This document shows, piece after piece, positions 53,462 through 64,000 of a DNA stretch of 64,000 bases. Source of the stretch: Ichthyophis bannanicus (Eukaryota > Chordata > Amphibia > Gymnophiona > Ichthyophiidae); assembly GCA_033557465.1 (NCBI GenBank), contig CM066039.1:400043440-400107439 (forward strand). Reading direction: 5' to 3'. The stretch's first letter is position 1; each line of letters opens with the position of its first letter. Both the position numbers and the translations under genes were made by a program. The notes below the pieces were generated by a model, which did no database searches, had not been told where the DNA came from, and saw only the letters and a list, made by a program, of their open reading frames with translations.

Positions 53462-53829
53462 AGCATAGTTACTCACCTGTAACAGGTTTCTCTGGGGACA
53501 GCAGGAATCAGTCCTCACATATAGGTGATGTCGGCACCGATGGAGCCCTCACGGAAGCATACCCCCAGCTTTCAAAGAAAGCCTTGGGGAGATGCCACCA
53601 CACATGCATGCTCCCCTTCCCACCCAAGGGTGCCATCTTGCTCAGTCAGATGATATAGCCAAAAGACGGCAAAAATACAAGATGGTAAAGGAGCAACTCC
53701 AAGGGGAGGAGGGAGGGTTGTGAGGTCTGATTCCTGCTATCCCCGGAAAACACCTGTTACAGATGAGTAACTACTCTTTCTCCAGGAATAAGCAGGAAGT
53801 CAGTCTTCACATATGGGACTCCTCAGCTA
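53462..53829. repeat. DIRS terminus with complementary region
   Basis: Begins AGCATAGTTACTCACCTGTAACAGG and near 53,725-53,775 carries the inverted GATTCCTGCTATCC...CACCTGTTACAG, then TTCTCCAGGAATAAGCAGGA. It is cut at 53,829 by CR1-A copy 5. Confidence 0.75.
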
Positions 53830-56086
53830 CATAAGAACATAAGATATGCCATACTGGGTCAGACCAAGGTCCATCAAGCCCAGTATTCTGTTTCCAACAG
53901 TGGCCAATCTAGGTCATATGTACCTAGCAGTTTCCCCAAGGGACACAGGTTCCACAATGCTTGTATTGGTTCAAGCATTGATATCCTGGGTCCCTTCTTA
54001 ATAATGGTTTATGGACCTTTCCTACAGGAACTTGTCCAAACCTTTTTAAACCCAGCTACACTAACAGCCTTTACTACATCCTCCGGTAACAAATTCCAGA
54101 GTTTGATTACACGTTGAGGGAAAAAATATTTTCTTTTATTAGTCTTAAATAGTTTACCCTGTAGCTTCATTGCATATCCCCTAGTCTTTCTATATTCTGA
54201 TAAGGTAAACAATCGATCTACGTTTACCCGTTCCACTCCGTTCATCAATTTATAGACTTCTATCATATCTCCTCTCAGCCGTCTCTTTTCCAGGTTAAAG
54301 AACCCTAACCTTTTTAGCCTTTCTTCATAGGAGTATCCTTCCATCCCCTTTACCATTTTGGTGGCTCTTCTCTGAACCTTTTCTAAAATCGCTATATCCT
54401 TTTTAAGATACGGCGACCAGAATTACACACAATATTCAAGGTGCGGTCTCACCATGGAACGATATAGAGGCATTATAATATCTTTTGTTTTATTTTCCAT
54501 TCCTTTCCTTATCATACCTAGCATTCTATTTGCTCTCTTGGCCGCTGCTGCACACTGAGCGGAGGGTTTTAACATGGTATCCACAATGACGCCTAAATCT
54601 TTTTCCTGGGTGGTAGTTCCTAATGTGGAACCTTGCATCGTGTAACCATAGTTTGGGTTGTTCTTCCCTAGGTGCATAACCTTGCACTTGTCCACATTAA
54701 ATTTCATCTGCCATTTTGATGCCCAGTCTTCCAATTTATCAAGATCCTCTTGCAATTTTCCACAATCCTCTTGGGTTTTAACAACTTTAAATAGTTTTGT
54801 GTCATCTGCAAATTTGATAACCTCACTCGTTATTCCACTTTCCAGGTCATTTATGAATATGTCAAAAAGCAGCGGACCCAGTACATATCCCTGGGGTACA
54901 CCACTATTCACCTTTCTCCATTGGGAAAATTGGCCATTTAGCCCTACCCTCTGCTTTCTATCTTTTAACCAGTTCCTGATCCACAATAGTACACTGCCTC
55001 CTATCCCATGACTCTTTAGTTTTGTCAAAAGTCTCTCATGAGGGACTTTGTCAAAGGCTTTCTGAAAGTCCAGATACACAATATCAACCGACTCATCTTT
55101 GTCCACCTGATTATTACTCCTTCAAAAAAACATAACAGATTAGTAAGACAAGATCTTCCTTGTCTAAAGCCATGTTGGCTGTCTCCCATTAGGTCATGAC
55201 TATCTACATGCTGAGTAATTTTATTCTTTATGATGGTTTCTACCATTTTCCCTGGTACTGATGTCAGGCTCACCGGTCTGTAGTTTCCCGGATCACCCCT
55301 GGAACCCTTTTTAAAAATTGGTGTTACATTGGCGATCCTCCAATCTTCAGGTATTAGAGATGATTTTAATGATAGTTCACAGATTACTAATAGCAGGTCT
55401 GCAATCTCATATTTCAGTTCTTTCAACACCCTTGGATGTATACCATCCGGCCCCGGTGATTTGCTACTCTTCGGTTTATCTAATAGTTGTAATACATCTT
55501 CCCGATGTATCGATATTTCCTTCAATTCTTCCGCACCTTTAAATACCACTTCAGTCATGGGTAACATCCCTACATCTTCCTCAGTAAAGACTGAAGCAAA
55601 GAATTCATTCAGTCTCTCCGCTATCGCCTTGTCGCCTCTTAGTGCTCCTTTAACCCCTTTATCATCTAATGGACCAACTGACTCTCTCACAAGTTTTTTG
55701 CTACGAATGTACTTGAAAAGGTCTTTACTTCGCGTTTTTGCTTCCGCAGCAAGCTTCTTCTCAAACTCTCCCTTTGCCTGCCTTATCAATGCCTTGCATT
55801 TGACTTGTCAGTGCTTGTGCTGTTTCCAGGTTTCGTCGTTTGGCTCTTTTTTCCATTTCCTGAAAGATGCTTTTTTGGCAACAACAGCCTCTCTGACCTC
55901 ACCTTTAAACCATGCTGGCAGTTTTTTGGACTTCCTTCCACTTTTCTTAAAGCGTGGAATACAGCTGGTCTGGGCTTCCAAGATAGTATTTTTCAACAAC
56001 AGCCAAGCCTGATGTACATCTTTAACCTTTGCAACTGCTCCTTTTAGTTTTTTCTTTAAATACATATCTGATAGACCCAGATGCAT
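53830..56086 (-). mobile_element. CR1-A LINE copy 5 (antisense), 5' truncated
   Basis: The 3' end begins at 53,830 (minus-strand ...GGCATATCTTATGTTCTTAT) and the sequence runs to an endonuclease-RT linker at 56,086. It is very similar to copy 1, so the two are close relatives and probably young within the CR1-A family. Confidence 0.88.
54009..56086 (-). pseudogene. CR1-A copy 5 ORF2 (RT part)
   Basis: LLLKNTILEAQTSCIPRF near 55,990, RT with DGIHPRVL, YLDFQKAFDKVPH, GVPQGYVLGP and FADDTKLFKVV, then the C-terminal [17 protein letters not shown] and WNLLPEDVV. Breaks lie near 55,797, 55,060 and 54,420. Confidence 0.85.
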
Positions 56087-56155
56087 AAATGTTACCTGTA
56101 AACCACACTGATTTTAAAGAAAGCGGTATATAAAAGCAATAAATAAATAAATAAA
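56087..56155 (+). repeat. SINE/L2-type 3' tail
   Basis: GTAAACCACACTGATTTTAAAGAAAGCGGTATATAAAAGC plus (AAAT)n; a remnant with the same hairpin-plus-A-rich end. Confidence 0.7.
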
Positions 56156-56156
56156 T

Positions 56157-57225
56157 ATTAAAAACATAGTGAAAATCCTTAAAACAAAAGGGCATCATAA
56201 ATAAGGAAGCTGTTACATAAGATATATAAAATAACGCTCATAAAACAACAGTAAAATCAATAAATAACTAATACCAGTGATAAAAATAATTATATAAAAC
56301 TAATGATAAACATATGAATAAATATGAAATAATATAAAAATATGAAAATAGACACAGGGCAGATAAGAACTCAAAACCATATGGATGACAATAAGAGGAA
56401 ATAGAATAGCAATACGAATCTTACTCACTGTTATGCACCTAAACTGCAAAAACGCCGTGCAGCACTGTCTCTTATTCAGTTATTATCACTGATAGATTGG
56501 CAGCGTATAACAACTGTGCATATCCTGTAAAGCTAAAATACAATGAATCCATAATAAGAGACGTGTAAATGGGCGGCAACCCCTCACCAAAGCACTGCTA
56601 CATCTTTAACACCATAGAAAATCTTAGGAACTTTTGCTATCAAAAGGTATGGAAAATAAATCAAGTAGTACTTATTATAAAGTGTAAATATATATAGGAA
56701 CCTTGCACCATACAACACTGCCTCTTAGGTGAGTTACTATTGCTATTAAATTAACGGCGGCAAAAGACGGCGTACCATAATAATGTATGTGTTGCAAACT
56801 TAAATTGTAGTGGATCCATAAACTGAACTGCACGAATGGACAGGAAACCAAGTTAAAATGACTGCACACTGAGGACCAACAAAAACAAAACAAAAACGAA
56901 AAAAAAGGTGTTCCTGGAAACTTTAAAACTAAGTTGTGAAACATAGGTTAAATTGTGCTAATAAAAAACAGTGAGAATGTCTTACGCCGTCCCTTAATAA
57001 GTCATGATTATTATTATTATTATTATTTAAAGTCTCTTTTATACCGCGCTATTCAGCATCAGTGCGGTTTACAATAAACAACGAACATACACATTTCCAA
57101 TAGTACTTTGTGTTTACATATGAACAGGAGAACAACTTGATGACCATTGTATTAGCAAGGGAATGTAACAGCTTCCTTATTTATGATGCCCTTTTGTTTT
57201 AAGGATTTTCACTATGTTTTTAATA
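56157..57225. repeat. Element-like block with 60-bp inverted repeats
   Basis: Bases 56,157-56,216 are the reverse complement of 57,166-57,225 (core AAGGGCATCATAAATAAGGA). Between them is AT-rich non-coding sequence with two diverged copies of a roughly 290-bp unit (compare GCAGCACTGTCTCTTATTCA near 56,460 with CAACACTGCCTCTTAGGTGA near 56,713). An L2-type tail lies on the minus strand at 57,003-57,090. No reading frame is supported. Confidence 0.75.
57003..57090 (-). repeat. SINE/L2-type 3' tail (antisense)
   Basis: (ATT)n followed by TTATACCGCGCTATTCAGCATCAGTGCGGTTTAC, the reverse of the tail at 53,318-53,381. Confidence 0.75.
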
Positions 57226-57265
57226 TGTTTGTTTATTATCTCTTATTGTTTGTTAGTTATTCAAT

Positions 57266-57301
57266 CCCCCTGAAGAAGGCGTTCGCCGAAACGCGTTGGG
57301 G
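57266..57301 (+). ncRNA. Hammerhead-ribozyme-like motif
   Basis: CCCC (57,266-57,269) can pair with GGGG (57,298-57,301) as stem I. The core box CTGAAGA (57,270-57,276) fits CUGANGA. Stem II is GGC GTTC GCC (57,278-57,287), then GAA (57,288-57,290), a minimal self-complementary stem III ACGCGT, and T at the cleavage position. An unpaired A at 57,277 before stem II departs from the consensus. Confidence 0.5.
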
Positions 57302-57561
57302 TTTTAATAAAGCACCTGTGTTCATCATTCACTCTTGCCTCTTGTGTTCACTGATTATAAGTAGGCACATGGCCTGCACACTAGTTAAGGTTTTCACACT
57401 GTTCAACTGCACAAGTTTTATCACTGTAATTCCACCATTCCTCACTTGGTTTGCAGCTTGTCGTGCTGTGAGGGCTTGTGTGCATCAGTAATGCTGAGAG
57501 CTAAACTATCGGTAGTTTAACTATTGGCAGGGTCTCCCAAGATGGACAGGTCTCAGCTGAG

Positions 57562-60500
57562 GTGCCAGACGAAAACAAACCACCCATCTGGGCAGCAGCA
57601 GAATGGGATAGTGTTGACGGCGGAGGATCACATTTCTCTGACAACGGCAACAACACCAAACTTAAACTGCGCGGAAGAAAGGCCCGGCAATCTACTTCTG
57701 TATCTTGCCATGAAAACCCAATGGATAGTTACAACAAAACAAATTGTGCTATAGTGCTGGAAGATGAGACTCCCAGGTTGGAAGGCACTCAACTAGCTAC
57801 TGGGGAAGAGCTGAAGACTTCTCAGAGTAAAGCCAGCATTTATGATGTAGTTGGATCAAAGCCCTCGGGACGTCTGACTGCTGATGTAGCTGCGCATGAA
57901 ATGAGAGTCAGAAGCTGTAAAGATGTCTTATGCATTGGAACATGGAACGTACGAAGCATGAACCAAGGGAAGTTGGAGGTGGTCAAGAATGAAATGGAAT
58001 GTGTACAACTTGATCTGTTGGATGTCAATGAACTGAAATGGACTGGCATCGGGCACTTTGCATCAGATGATCACATGATCTACTATGCTGGAAATGAAAG
58101 ACAAAGAAGAAATGGTGTTGCATTTATAATAAAGAAGAAACTTGCAAGAACTGTAATGAAATACAATGCAGTCAGAGAACACTTAATCTCTATTCGTCTA
58201 CGAGGAATGCCTATCAACACAACTATAATTCAAGTATATGCCCCAACAACAGCTGCAGAAGAGAATGAAATTGAAGAGTTCTATGAACAAGTACAAGCTA
58301 AAATTGACAGAACATGCAAACAGGATATCCTGATAGTCATTGGTGACTGGAAAGCAAAAGTTGGCAAAAAAGAAGAAGGCAAAGTAATTGGAAAATATGG
58401 ACTTGGCAACAGAAATGAAGCTGGAGAAAGACTGATAGAATTCTGCAAGACCAACGATCTATTCATCTCAAACACCTCCTTCCATCAACACAAGCGACGA
58501 CTGTACACATGGACTTCACCCAATGGATTGTATAAAAATCAAATTGACTACATCTGTGGAAGTCAACGATGGAAAAGTTCTATAACATCAACAAAGACAA
58601 AACCTGGAGCTGACTGTGGTACAGATCATCAACTACTAGTATGCTAACTCAAGCTAAAGTTGAAAAAGAGCAAACCACTCATGAATGCAGCAAAATATGA
58701 CCTTGAGAATATACCACTGGAATTTAAAGACTGCCTGCAAAATCAATTTGCTGCTCTAGATACAAATGACAGAGCTCCAGAAGAGTTATGGAATGACATC
58801 AAGAAGGTTGTGTTGGAAGAAAGCGAGAAGTCTCTACAAAAGGTGAAAAAGCAAAAACGGCCAAAATGGATGACGGAAGAAACTCTGAAAATTGCCCAGA
58901 AACACAGAGAAGCTAAAGCCAGAGGAGAAAGAAAGACAATCGCAGAACTCAACAGAGATTTTCAACGTGCAGCAAGATAGGACAAGGAAAAGTACTACAA
59001 CGACGCATGCAAGGAAATAGAAGCAGAAATTATTAGAGGAAGAACAAGATCGGCTTTCCTAAAGCTACGAGAGTTAAAGAAAAAGTTCCAGCCTCGAATT
59101 GGAATGTTACAAGATGCTCAAGGTTTGATGTTGAATGATGCTGAGAAGATCAAGAAAAGGTGGAAGGAATATACAGAGTTTTTATATGATAAAGATCAAG
59201 TGGACCAACAGCCATTTCAACCTGTACCTTATGATTGGGAACCATTGGTGATGAAAGAAGAAGTTAAAGCAGCATTGAAAGCCTTATCAAAGAACAAAGC
59301 ACCAGGCATTGATAGCATTCCCATAGAAGTATTACAGCAATCTGATGCAGCTGTTACCGTACTTACAAGGCTCTGCCAAGAAATATAGAAGACAACATCA
59401 TGGCCAACTGACTGGAAAAGATCTGTGTTTATTACAATACTAAAGAAAGGTGATCCAACTGACTGTGGAAATTATCGCACAATCGCTCTGATCCCACATG
59501 CCAGCAAGATTCTACTGAAGATTATTCAAAAGAGACTACAACCATACCTGGAACAAGAACTACTTGAAGTGCAAGCAGGGTTCAGGAAAGGGTGAGAAAC
59601 GAGAGACATCATTGCGGATGTGAGATGGATCCTTGAAAAGACTAAAGAATACCAAAAGGATATCTATTTGTGCTTTATCGACTATAGCAAGGCTTTTGAC
59701 TGTGTAAACCATGAGAAACTCTGGGCCACATTAAGAAGCATCGGTATACCAGAACACCTGATCGTACTCTTGCACAATCTGTACATTGATCAAGAAGCAG
59801 CAGTTCGAACGGAACAAGGAGAAACAGAATGGTTTAAAATAAGCAAAGGTGTAAGACAAGGCTGCATACTTTCCCCCTACCTGTTTAATTTATATGCAGA
59901 ACAAATCATCAGAGAAGCAGGATTGTATGAAGACAACAGAGGTGTGAAGATTGGTGGAAGACTCATCAACAACCTTCGCTATGCTGATGATACCAAATTA
60001 CTGGCTGAAAGTGAAGATGATTTTATTTATTTTATTTATTTATTTATATTCTCTTATATACCGCGCTATTCTGCATCAGTGCGGTTTACATTGAACAAAC
60101 TGAAATCACATTGAACAGGGCATTATAACTTGGAGATAACTATTTTACAGGGAACATGGGCTATGGAGGGTTAAGTGGCTTGCCCAAGACCACAAGGAGC
60201 ACCTGTGGGACTAGAAACCCCAGTCCTTCCAGCCCAAGGTTGCTGTCCTTTAGTGGGATTTGAACCCCCGACCTTCCGGCCTGAAGTACCTTGCCCCAAC
60301 CACTAGGCCACTCCTCCACTCCACTCCACTGATCTGAAACATCTGCTTCTCACAATCAAAGAACAGTCTCAAAATGGGCCTGCACCTTAATGTAAAGAAG
60401 ACAAAGGTCATGACAACTGGCATAATCAACAGGTTCATCGTTGAAGGAGAAGAAATTGAAATCGTGAACAACTTTAACCTACTTGGATCAACTATCAATA

Positions 60501-61063
60501 AAGAAGCAACAAGCAGTCAAGAAATCAGACGACGCATTGCTCTTGGCAGAATGGCTATGAAAGACCTAGATAAGATCCTGAAGAGCAGAGATGTCTCTCT
60601 CCATACAAAGATTCGACTTGTTCAAACCATGGTATTTTCAATAACATCATATGGATGTGAAAGCTGGACAGTGAAAAAGATAGACAGGAAGAAAATTAAT
60701 GCCTTTGAATTATGGTGCTGGCGGCGAATACTGTGTATACCATGGACTGCCCGGAGAACAAACCAGTTGGTACTAGAGGAGATCAAACCTAAGCTTTCTT
60801 TAGAAGCTCAGATGACAAGACTTCGACATTCATACTTTGGACACATCATGCGAAGAGAGAGATCATTAGAGAAAGACATCATGCTTGGCAAGATAGAAGG
60901 TCAGCGCAAAAGAGGAAGGCCAGCAATGAGATGGATTGATACAATAACAGCAGCTACGGGTACCAGTCTGTCAACAATGAGCTGCCTGACTCAAGACCGA
61001 ACACAATTTAGAATAGCTATCCAGAGGGTCGCCATGAGTCGACTCCGATTCGACGGCACTTAA
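57562..61063 (+). pseudogene. RTE endonuclease-reverse transcriptase
   Basis: Endonuclease motifs: GTWNVRSM near 57,938, ELKWTG near 58,029, QVYAPT near 58,231, GDWKAKVG (normally GDWN, so the Asn is lost) near 58,343, and a GTDHQLL block near 58,617. The RT has DYSKAFDCVNHEK near 59,683, GVRQGCILSPYLFNLY near 59,850 and YADDT near 59,981. After the SINE, GLHLNVKKTKVM and the C terminus follow to 61,063. Stops at 58,644, 58,978, 59,386 and 59,596 kill it, but most of the frame is kept in phase, suggesting moderate age. Confidence 0.88.
60026..60330 (-). repeat. tRNA-headed SINE with L2-type tail, inside the RTE
   Basis: On the minus strand: tRNA-like head (GTGGCCTAGTGGTTGGGGCA, GGGGGTTCAAATCCC), CTTGGGCAAGCCACTTAA, and tail AAACCGCACTGATGCAGAATAGCGCGGTATATAAGAGAAT plus (AAAT)n. 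It interrupts the RTE just after YADD; a short TGAT overlap remains at the junctions. Confidence 0.88.
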
Positions 61064-61087
61064 CAACAGCAACAACAATTCCACCAT

Positions 61088-61719
61088 GCAGCAAAGTCTG
61101 CGGAGTAAGGATGTAACCAAGGGGAACATTTTGTATGTAGTGAGTCCACACTACTGAGATAACTATTGCCAGTATGCACTGTGGACACCCATGGACTTGT
61201 GCCTGATGGACCTTATGGGCAGATGGACCCCTGAAAGCCACAAGTCTTTGCTGGACTGTGTTCAGTATTGTTTATGTTTTTTTCGTATATGGTTTCCTGA
61301 TGTATACCTGGGGGGACTGGAACTAGAAACATGCGCAAGGGGGATGGTGGTGGGAGGCGGGCTAGGGTAGGGTAGCTGCTGTTAAACCGCAGGGGCCTAG
61401 GTGCACCCTATATGGGAGACATGGGAGCAGGAGAGGGTAAGCTGGCAGGCTGGAAAGTGTTTGTGTGGGGTGGATGCAAGACAGTGTGAATGGTGGATGG
61501 ATGCAAAGAGAGACATGGTGGGTTGGGGAGGGGGGTGCATTAGCTGCTGGGTGGGGAAGAGGGGTATTAGGACCACTGAACTGGACTACAAAGACGGTGT
61601 CAAATGCCATCATAAAAGTCATTGGAGTGTCTTGCCCAATGGGGGTCTGGCTGGGAGACCCACAAGAAGTTATCATGAGGATATCCACACACAGACACCA
61701 CCAATCTTGAGGCTATGGG
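61088..61719 (+). other. Unassigned flank, then probable L1 leader
   Basis: 61,088-61,250 continues the pre-RTE flank. From about 61,250 the sequence becomes purine-rich and leads into an L1-type ORF2 start at 61,720. No coding evidence. Confidence 0.4.
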
Positions 61720-62957
61720 ATGACGGAGGTTAAGCTAACTACTCTAAACGTAGGTGGCTTCAATGCCCAAGTGAAATGGGAGGTCCTTACATACCTCAGT
61801 AACCCAGATGGCAAACTCACGGTGGAGGTAGGGGAAATATCAAAAATATTTGTGGTCTTTTTCCAGACCCTCTATCAGATGGGCCCGATGGGAAAATCTG
61901 AGCAGTGGGAATTTTTCGCAGGTTTGCCTTTCCCAAAGATAAATGCAGCAGAGAGAGAGCTCCTAGATAAGATGCTGTCTGCTGGAGAGATCTGGGCCTT
62001 CATAAAAACCTTGTTGCTGGCTAAAACTACAGGACCGGATGGATTAGGTCCCGAGTGTTATAAAATCCTAGGGGAGGCAGTTGTGCAGTCGCTGCAGGAT
62101 ATGGGGGAGGCAACAAGGCAGGGCGGGGCCTTTGGGCAGCATGCTAATAGAGCCCTAGTAGTATTGGTGCCCAAGCCGGGTAGGGATCTGGAGAAGGTGG
62201 AGTCATACCATCCTCTCTCTCTCCTCAATCAGGAAATAAAAATCTTGGCGACTGTACTGATGAGGCGTCTAGGAGAAATGGTGCCCAGCCTGATCCACTC
62301 GTACCAGGTGGGCTTCATCAAAGGTTGCAGCCATATGGTCAGGGCACTCACACTGGTCAGACAGCAGTAGTGAGTCTCGCTGAAAAAGCCTTTGATAGTC
62401 CCACGCCACTATCTGTATTGGGTTCTGGCCAAGTTTGGGGTGGGAGAATGCTTCTTGGGATGGAGTCAGTCCCTATATAGCTGCCCTAGTGCCCTAATTC
62501 TAGTGAATTAGTGCCTGACAGAAGCCTTTGAGCTCCATAGAGGGACCTGGCAGGAATGCCCTCTCTCTCCACTCATTTTATTCCTTGAACCTCTAGCTAT
62601 TAAGCTTCAGAGGCTTGCAAGGGGTGAACATTGGAACCCAGGAGTGCAAAATCAGCATGTTTGCAGACAACATGCTGGTCACCATCCCCTATTTTCAAGT
62701 CGGGTTTGAGGAGCTGCTACACCGCTTAAAGCAAATGGGCAGTTTTTCGGGACTGCAGATTAACACTGATAAATCGCAAGACTCTTGGGCAAGAGAGGAT
62801 TGGACCAGAGGGCGAATCTGCTGTTCTGATGTTCAGAAGGCCCCCTAAAATACCTGGGCATTGTCACAGGGCCTACCTTGGCAGCGTACTGGAGCGAGGT
62901 AGGTGGGACATAAAAACATTTAAGGTTGGGTTTGGCCAATATCATACAGGGCCCAGG
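61720..62957 (+). pseudogene. L1-type ORF2 remnant with endonuclease deletion
   Basis: Opens with the endonuclease N-terminus KLTTLNVGGFNAQVKW, then jumps to a pre-RT segment (KIFVVFFQTLYQ) and RT motifs AKTTGPDGLGPECYKIL, VLVPKPGRDL and YQVGFIKG. A stop follows at 62,368. Later come CPLSPLILFLEPLAIK and FADNMLVT, where the second catalytic Asp of FADD is Asn. LTR D truncates it near 62,955. Confidence 0.8.
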
Positions 62958-63038
62958 GACTTTCAGCCCTGGTGGCGTCCTTTGGTACCAAAATCCCACA
63001 GAAAACAAAAGGTCCGAGTGGAGGGAAAACAAAAGGCA

Positions 63039-63044
63039 TTTATT
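63039..63044 (-). promoter_or_regulatory. Poly(A) signal AATAAA in LTR D
   Basis: In the context GGGGAAATAAATGCC, about 160 bases after the U3 frame's stop, as in the full element (178 bases). Confidence 0.7.
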
Positions 63045-63203
63045 TCCCCTTTCATGCAAAAAAGGTTCATATGCTTGGACAAAACATCAAACACAAGTTC
63101 CTTACTTCAGGATAAAGAAAAAGAAAACATCAAAGCAAAACTGTTATCTTCACAGTAAACGGTATAGCAGGCAAACAAACAGTCTCAACTCCCAAGACAG
63201 AGC

Positions 63204-63779
63204 TTAGTTGCTTAGTAAGGACTCCAAGCTTCCTGTCTTACAGAAGCTACAGTCCATCTCAGTGTCTGATGCAAATTCCACCTGCATCGATTCCCCTTCT
63301 GAAGCCTCTGAGCCTAAGTCAGGACTTGTTGGTAAGTTGTAATAAGGCTTTTTATATATCTTCTGCACAACCTCCCAATGCTCAGGGTTGAATACAGGGC
63401 GTCGGTCCTGCGCCCACAGATACTGGGAACTGTCTTCCTTTTGCAAGTGTTTTGTCTTAGCTTTCTGTAAAGCTTGGTCACTAACAAGTCTCTTAGTTGG
63501 TGCGTGTTTCTTGCACCTTATCTCATATGCATTCTCACAAGGATAATATTCCTGTGCTCCCTGTACTCCCCATACATCAGCAGTTTGTACCCTGCTTTTA
63601 GTTAAATATGGGTTACCTTTTCTTCTCGGCTTGTCTGCTCCAGGTGAGGTTTGAGGCCTGCTCCAGTTGGGGTCCTGCCTGGCCTGAGCAATAGGCCTTG
63701 AGCTCTCCAAGCGTCTTTCTGTTAGCTTTAGACCACAGTCACAGCCATGCCTTTGCCTCTCTGTACAACAAACACTCAC
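63204..63779 (-). CDS. U3-encoded protein of LTR D (C-terminal part)
   Basis: 191 codons. Shares with the protein of the full element's LTR the segment RRPVFNPEHWEVVQKIYKKP (there RRPKLTNKHWNTVWHAFKKP) and the acidic tail, ending TEMDCSFCKTGSLESLLSN. Ser/Glu-rich before the motif. The start is not certain, since the LTR extends past the window. The two LTRs are clearly diverged, yet this block is conserved at protein level. No known domain. Confidence 0.65.
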   Translation of the reverse strand: MSVCCTERQRHGCDCGLKLTERRLESSRPIAQARQDPNWSRPQTSPGADKPRRKGNPYLTKSRVQTADVWGVQGAQEYYPCENAYEIRCKKHAPTKRLVSDQALQKAKTKHLQKEDSSQYLWAQDRRPVFNPEHWEVVQKIYKKPYYNLPTSPDLGSEASEGESMQVEFASDTEMDCSFCKTGSLESLLSN

Positions 63780-64000
63780 TCTGGCTGGAGATGTCCCACC
63801 TTCTCCACGGGGTCTCCTTTCTCCAAGCCAATGCGGCTGCTGCTGCCTCCTGCGGAACCGTGGTTCAGGGATTACTGCTCCTTCTGGATATCTAGCCCAT
63901 GCACTCGGATGTCCTGCCCAACCTGCTGGTTCTGCTGGTTCTCCTGGCAGTCCTCCTTTCCCAGGCCGTCCTGCCTGTGCCTTTCTCCGGGGTTGTCCTG

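Larger units (their letters stand above)
57439..61076 (+). mobile_element. RTE (BovB-like) LINE, nearly full length
   Basis: The 11-bp target duplication AATTCCACCAT lies at 57,428-57,438 and 61,077-61,087. The 3' end is GTCGCCATGAGTCGACTCCGATTCGACGGCACTT plus (AAC)n, typical of RTE. It contains one endonuclease-RT frame and a SINE insertion at about 60,026-60,330. Confidence 0.92.
62958..64000 (-). mobile_element. LTR D of the U3-ORF family (continues beyond window)
   Basis: Minus-strand sequence homologous to the LTR of the full element: a CTGGTGGCG-type end, AATAAA at 63,044-63,039 in the same context, and a U3 reading frame with the family C terminus. The 3' edge is approximate because no clean TG/CA end or duplication is visible on this side. 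Whether it is solo or part of a full element cannot be seen. Confidence 0.7.

Noticed and set aside
61401..61733. 110-codon frame in the G-rich segment before the L1 remnant
   Set aside because: No similarity to any element protein; purine-rich leader sequence with overlapping frames.

Overview
The window is wall-to-wall vertebrate repetitive DNA. I found no host gene: every long reading frame belongs to a transposable element or lies antisense to one. CR1, L1/Tx1-type, RTE and L2-like LINEs, tRNA-headed SINEs, many DIRS (tyrosine-recombinase) retrotransposons and SCAN-gag LTR elements together suggest a large tetrapod genome. An amphibian, perhaps a caecilian, fits best because DIRS copies are so abundant, but that is inference.

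Left part (1-19,132): a DIRS fragment, then a full-length CR1 LINE (copy 1, about 1,235-15,826) with a repeated 5' leader, an esterase-type ORF1 and an EN-RT ORF2. A complete 6.5-kb LTR element (2,226-8,708, minus strand, GTAC target duplication) sits in its leader, and a 2.8-kb CMC/Chapaev-like DNA transposon (10,448-13,282, TAA duplication) sits in its endonuclease domain. A 5'-truncated L1-type LINE follows (15,834-18,985).

Middle (19,133-42,943): SINEs and DIRS termini, then a second CR1 (copy 2, about 20,993-38,412) opened by four layers of insertions. These are a CR1-C LINE, a solo LTR (22,419-24,443), and a degraded DIRS (24,536-37,867). The DIRS itself holds an L2-like LINE, a structurally complete younger DIRS (25,896-31,495) and another solo LTR (32,502-34,068). 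A 2.2-kb unassigned stretch with a minisatellite (38,413-40,618) and further CR1 pieces follow.

Right part (42,944-64,000): a third DIRS split by a minus-strand CR1-B, which holds an L1 with an intact ORF1 but no reverse transcriptase. Then come CR1-A copies 4 and 5, an inverted-repeat element with a hammerhead-like motif, a nearly full-length RTE (57,439-61,076, 11-bp duplication), an L1 remnant and part of another LTR.

The main discovery candidate is the LTR family. Four LTRs (one pair in a full element, two solo, one partial) carry a long sense-strand reading frame inside U3 whose C terminus ends in a conserved Met-(Asp/Glu)-Cys-x-x-Cys-type motif. In the three LTRs whose 5' edge is visible the frame is open from the first LTR base. 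In the full element an ATG lies in the polypurine tract directly against the LTR. This layout resembles nef or sag of retroviruses, but here it is in a Ty3/gypsy-like element that encodes gag, protease and integrase and no reverse transcriptase.
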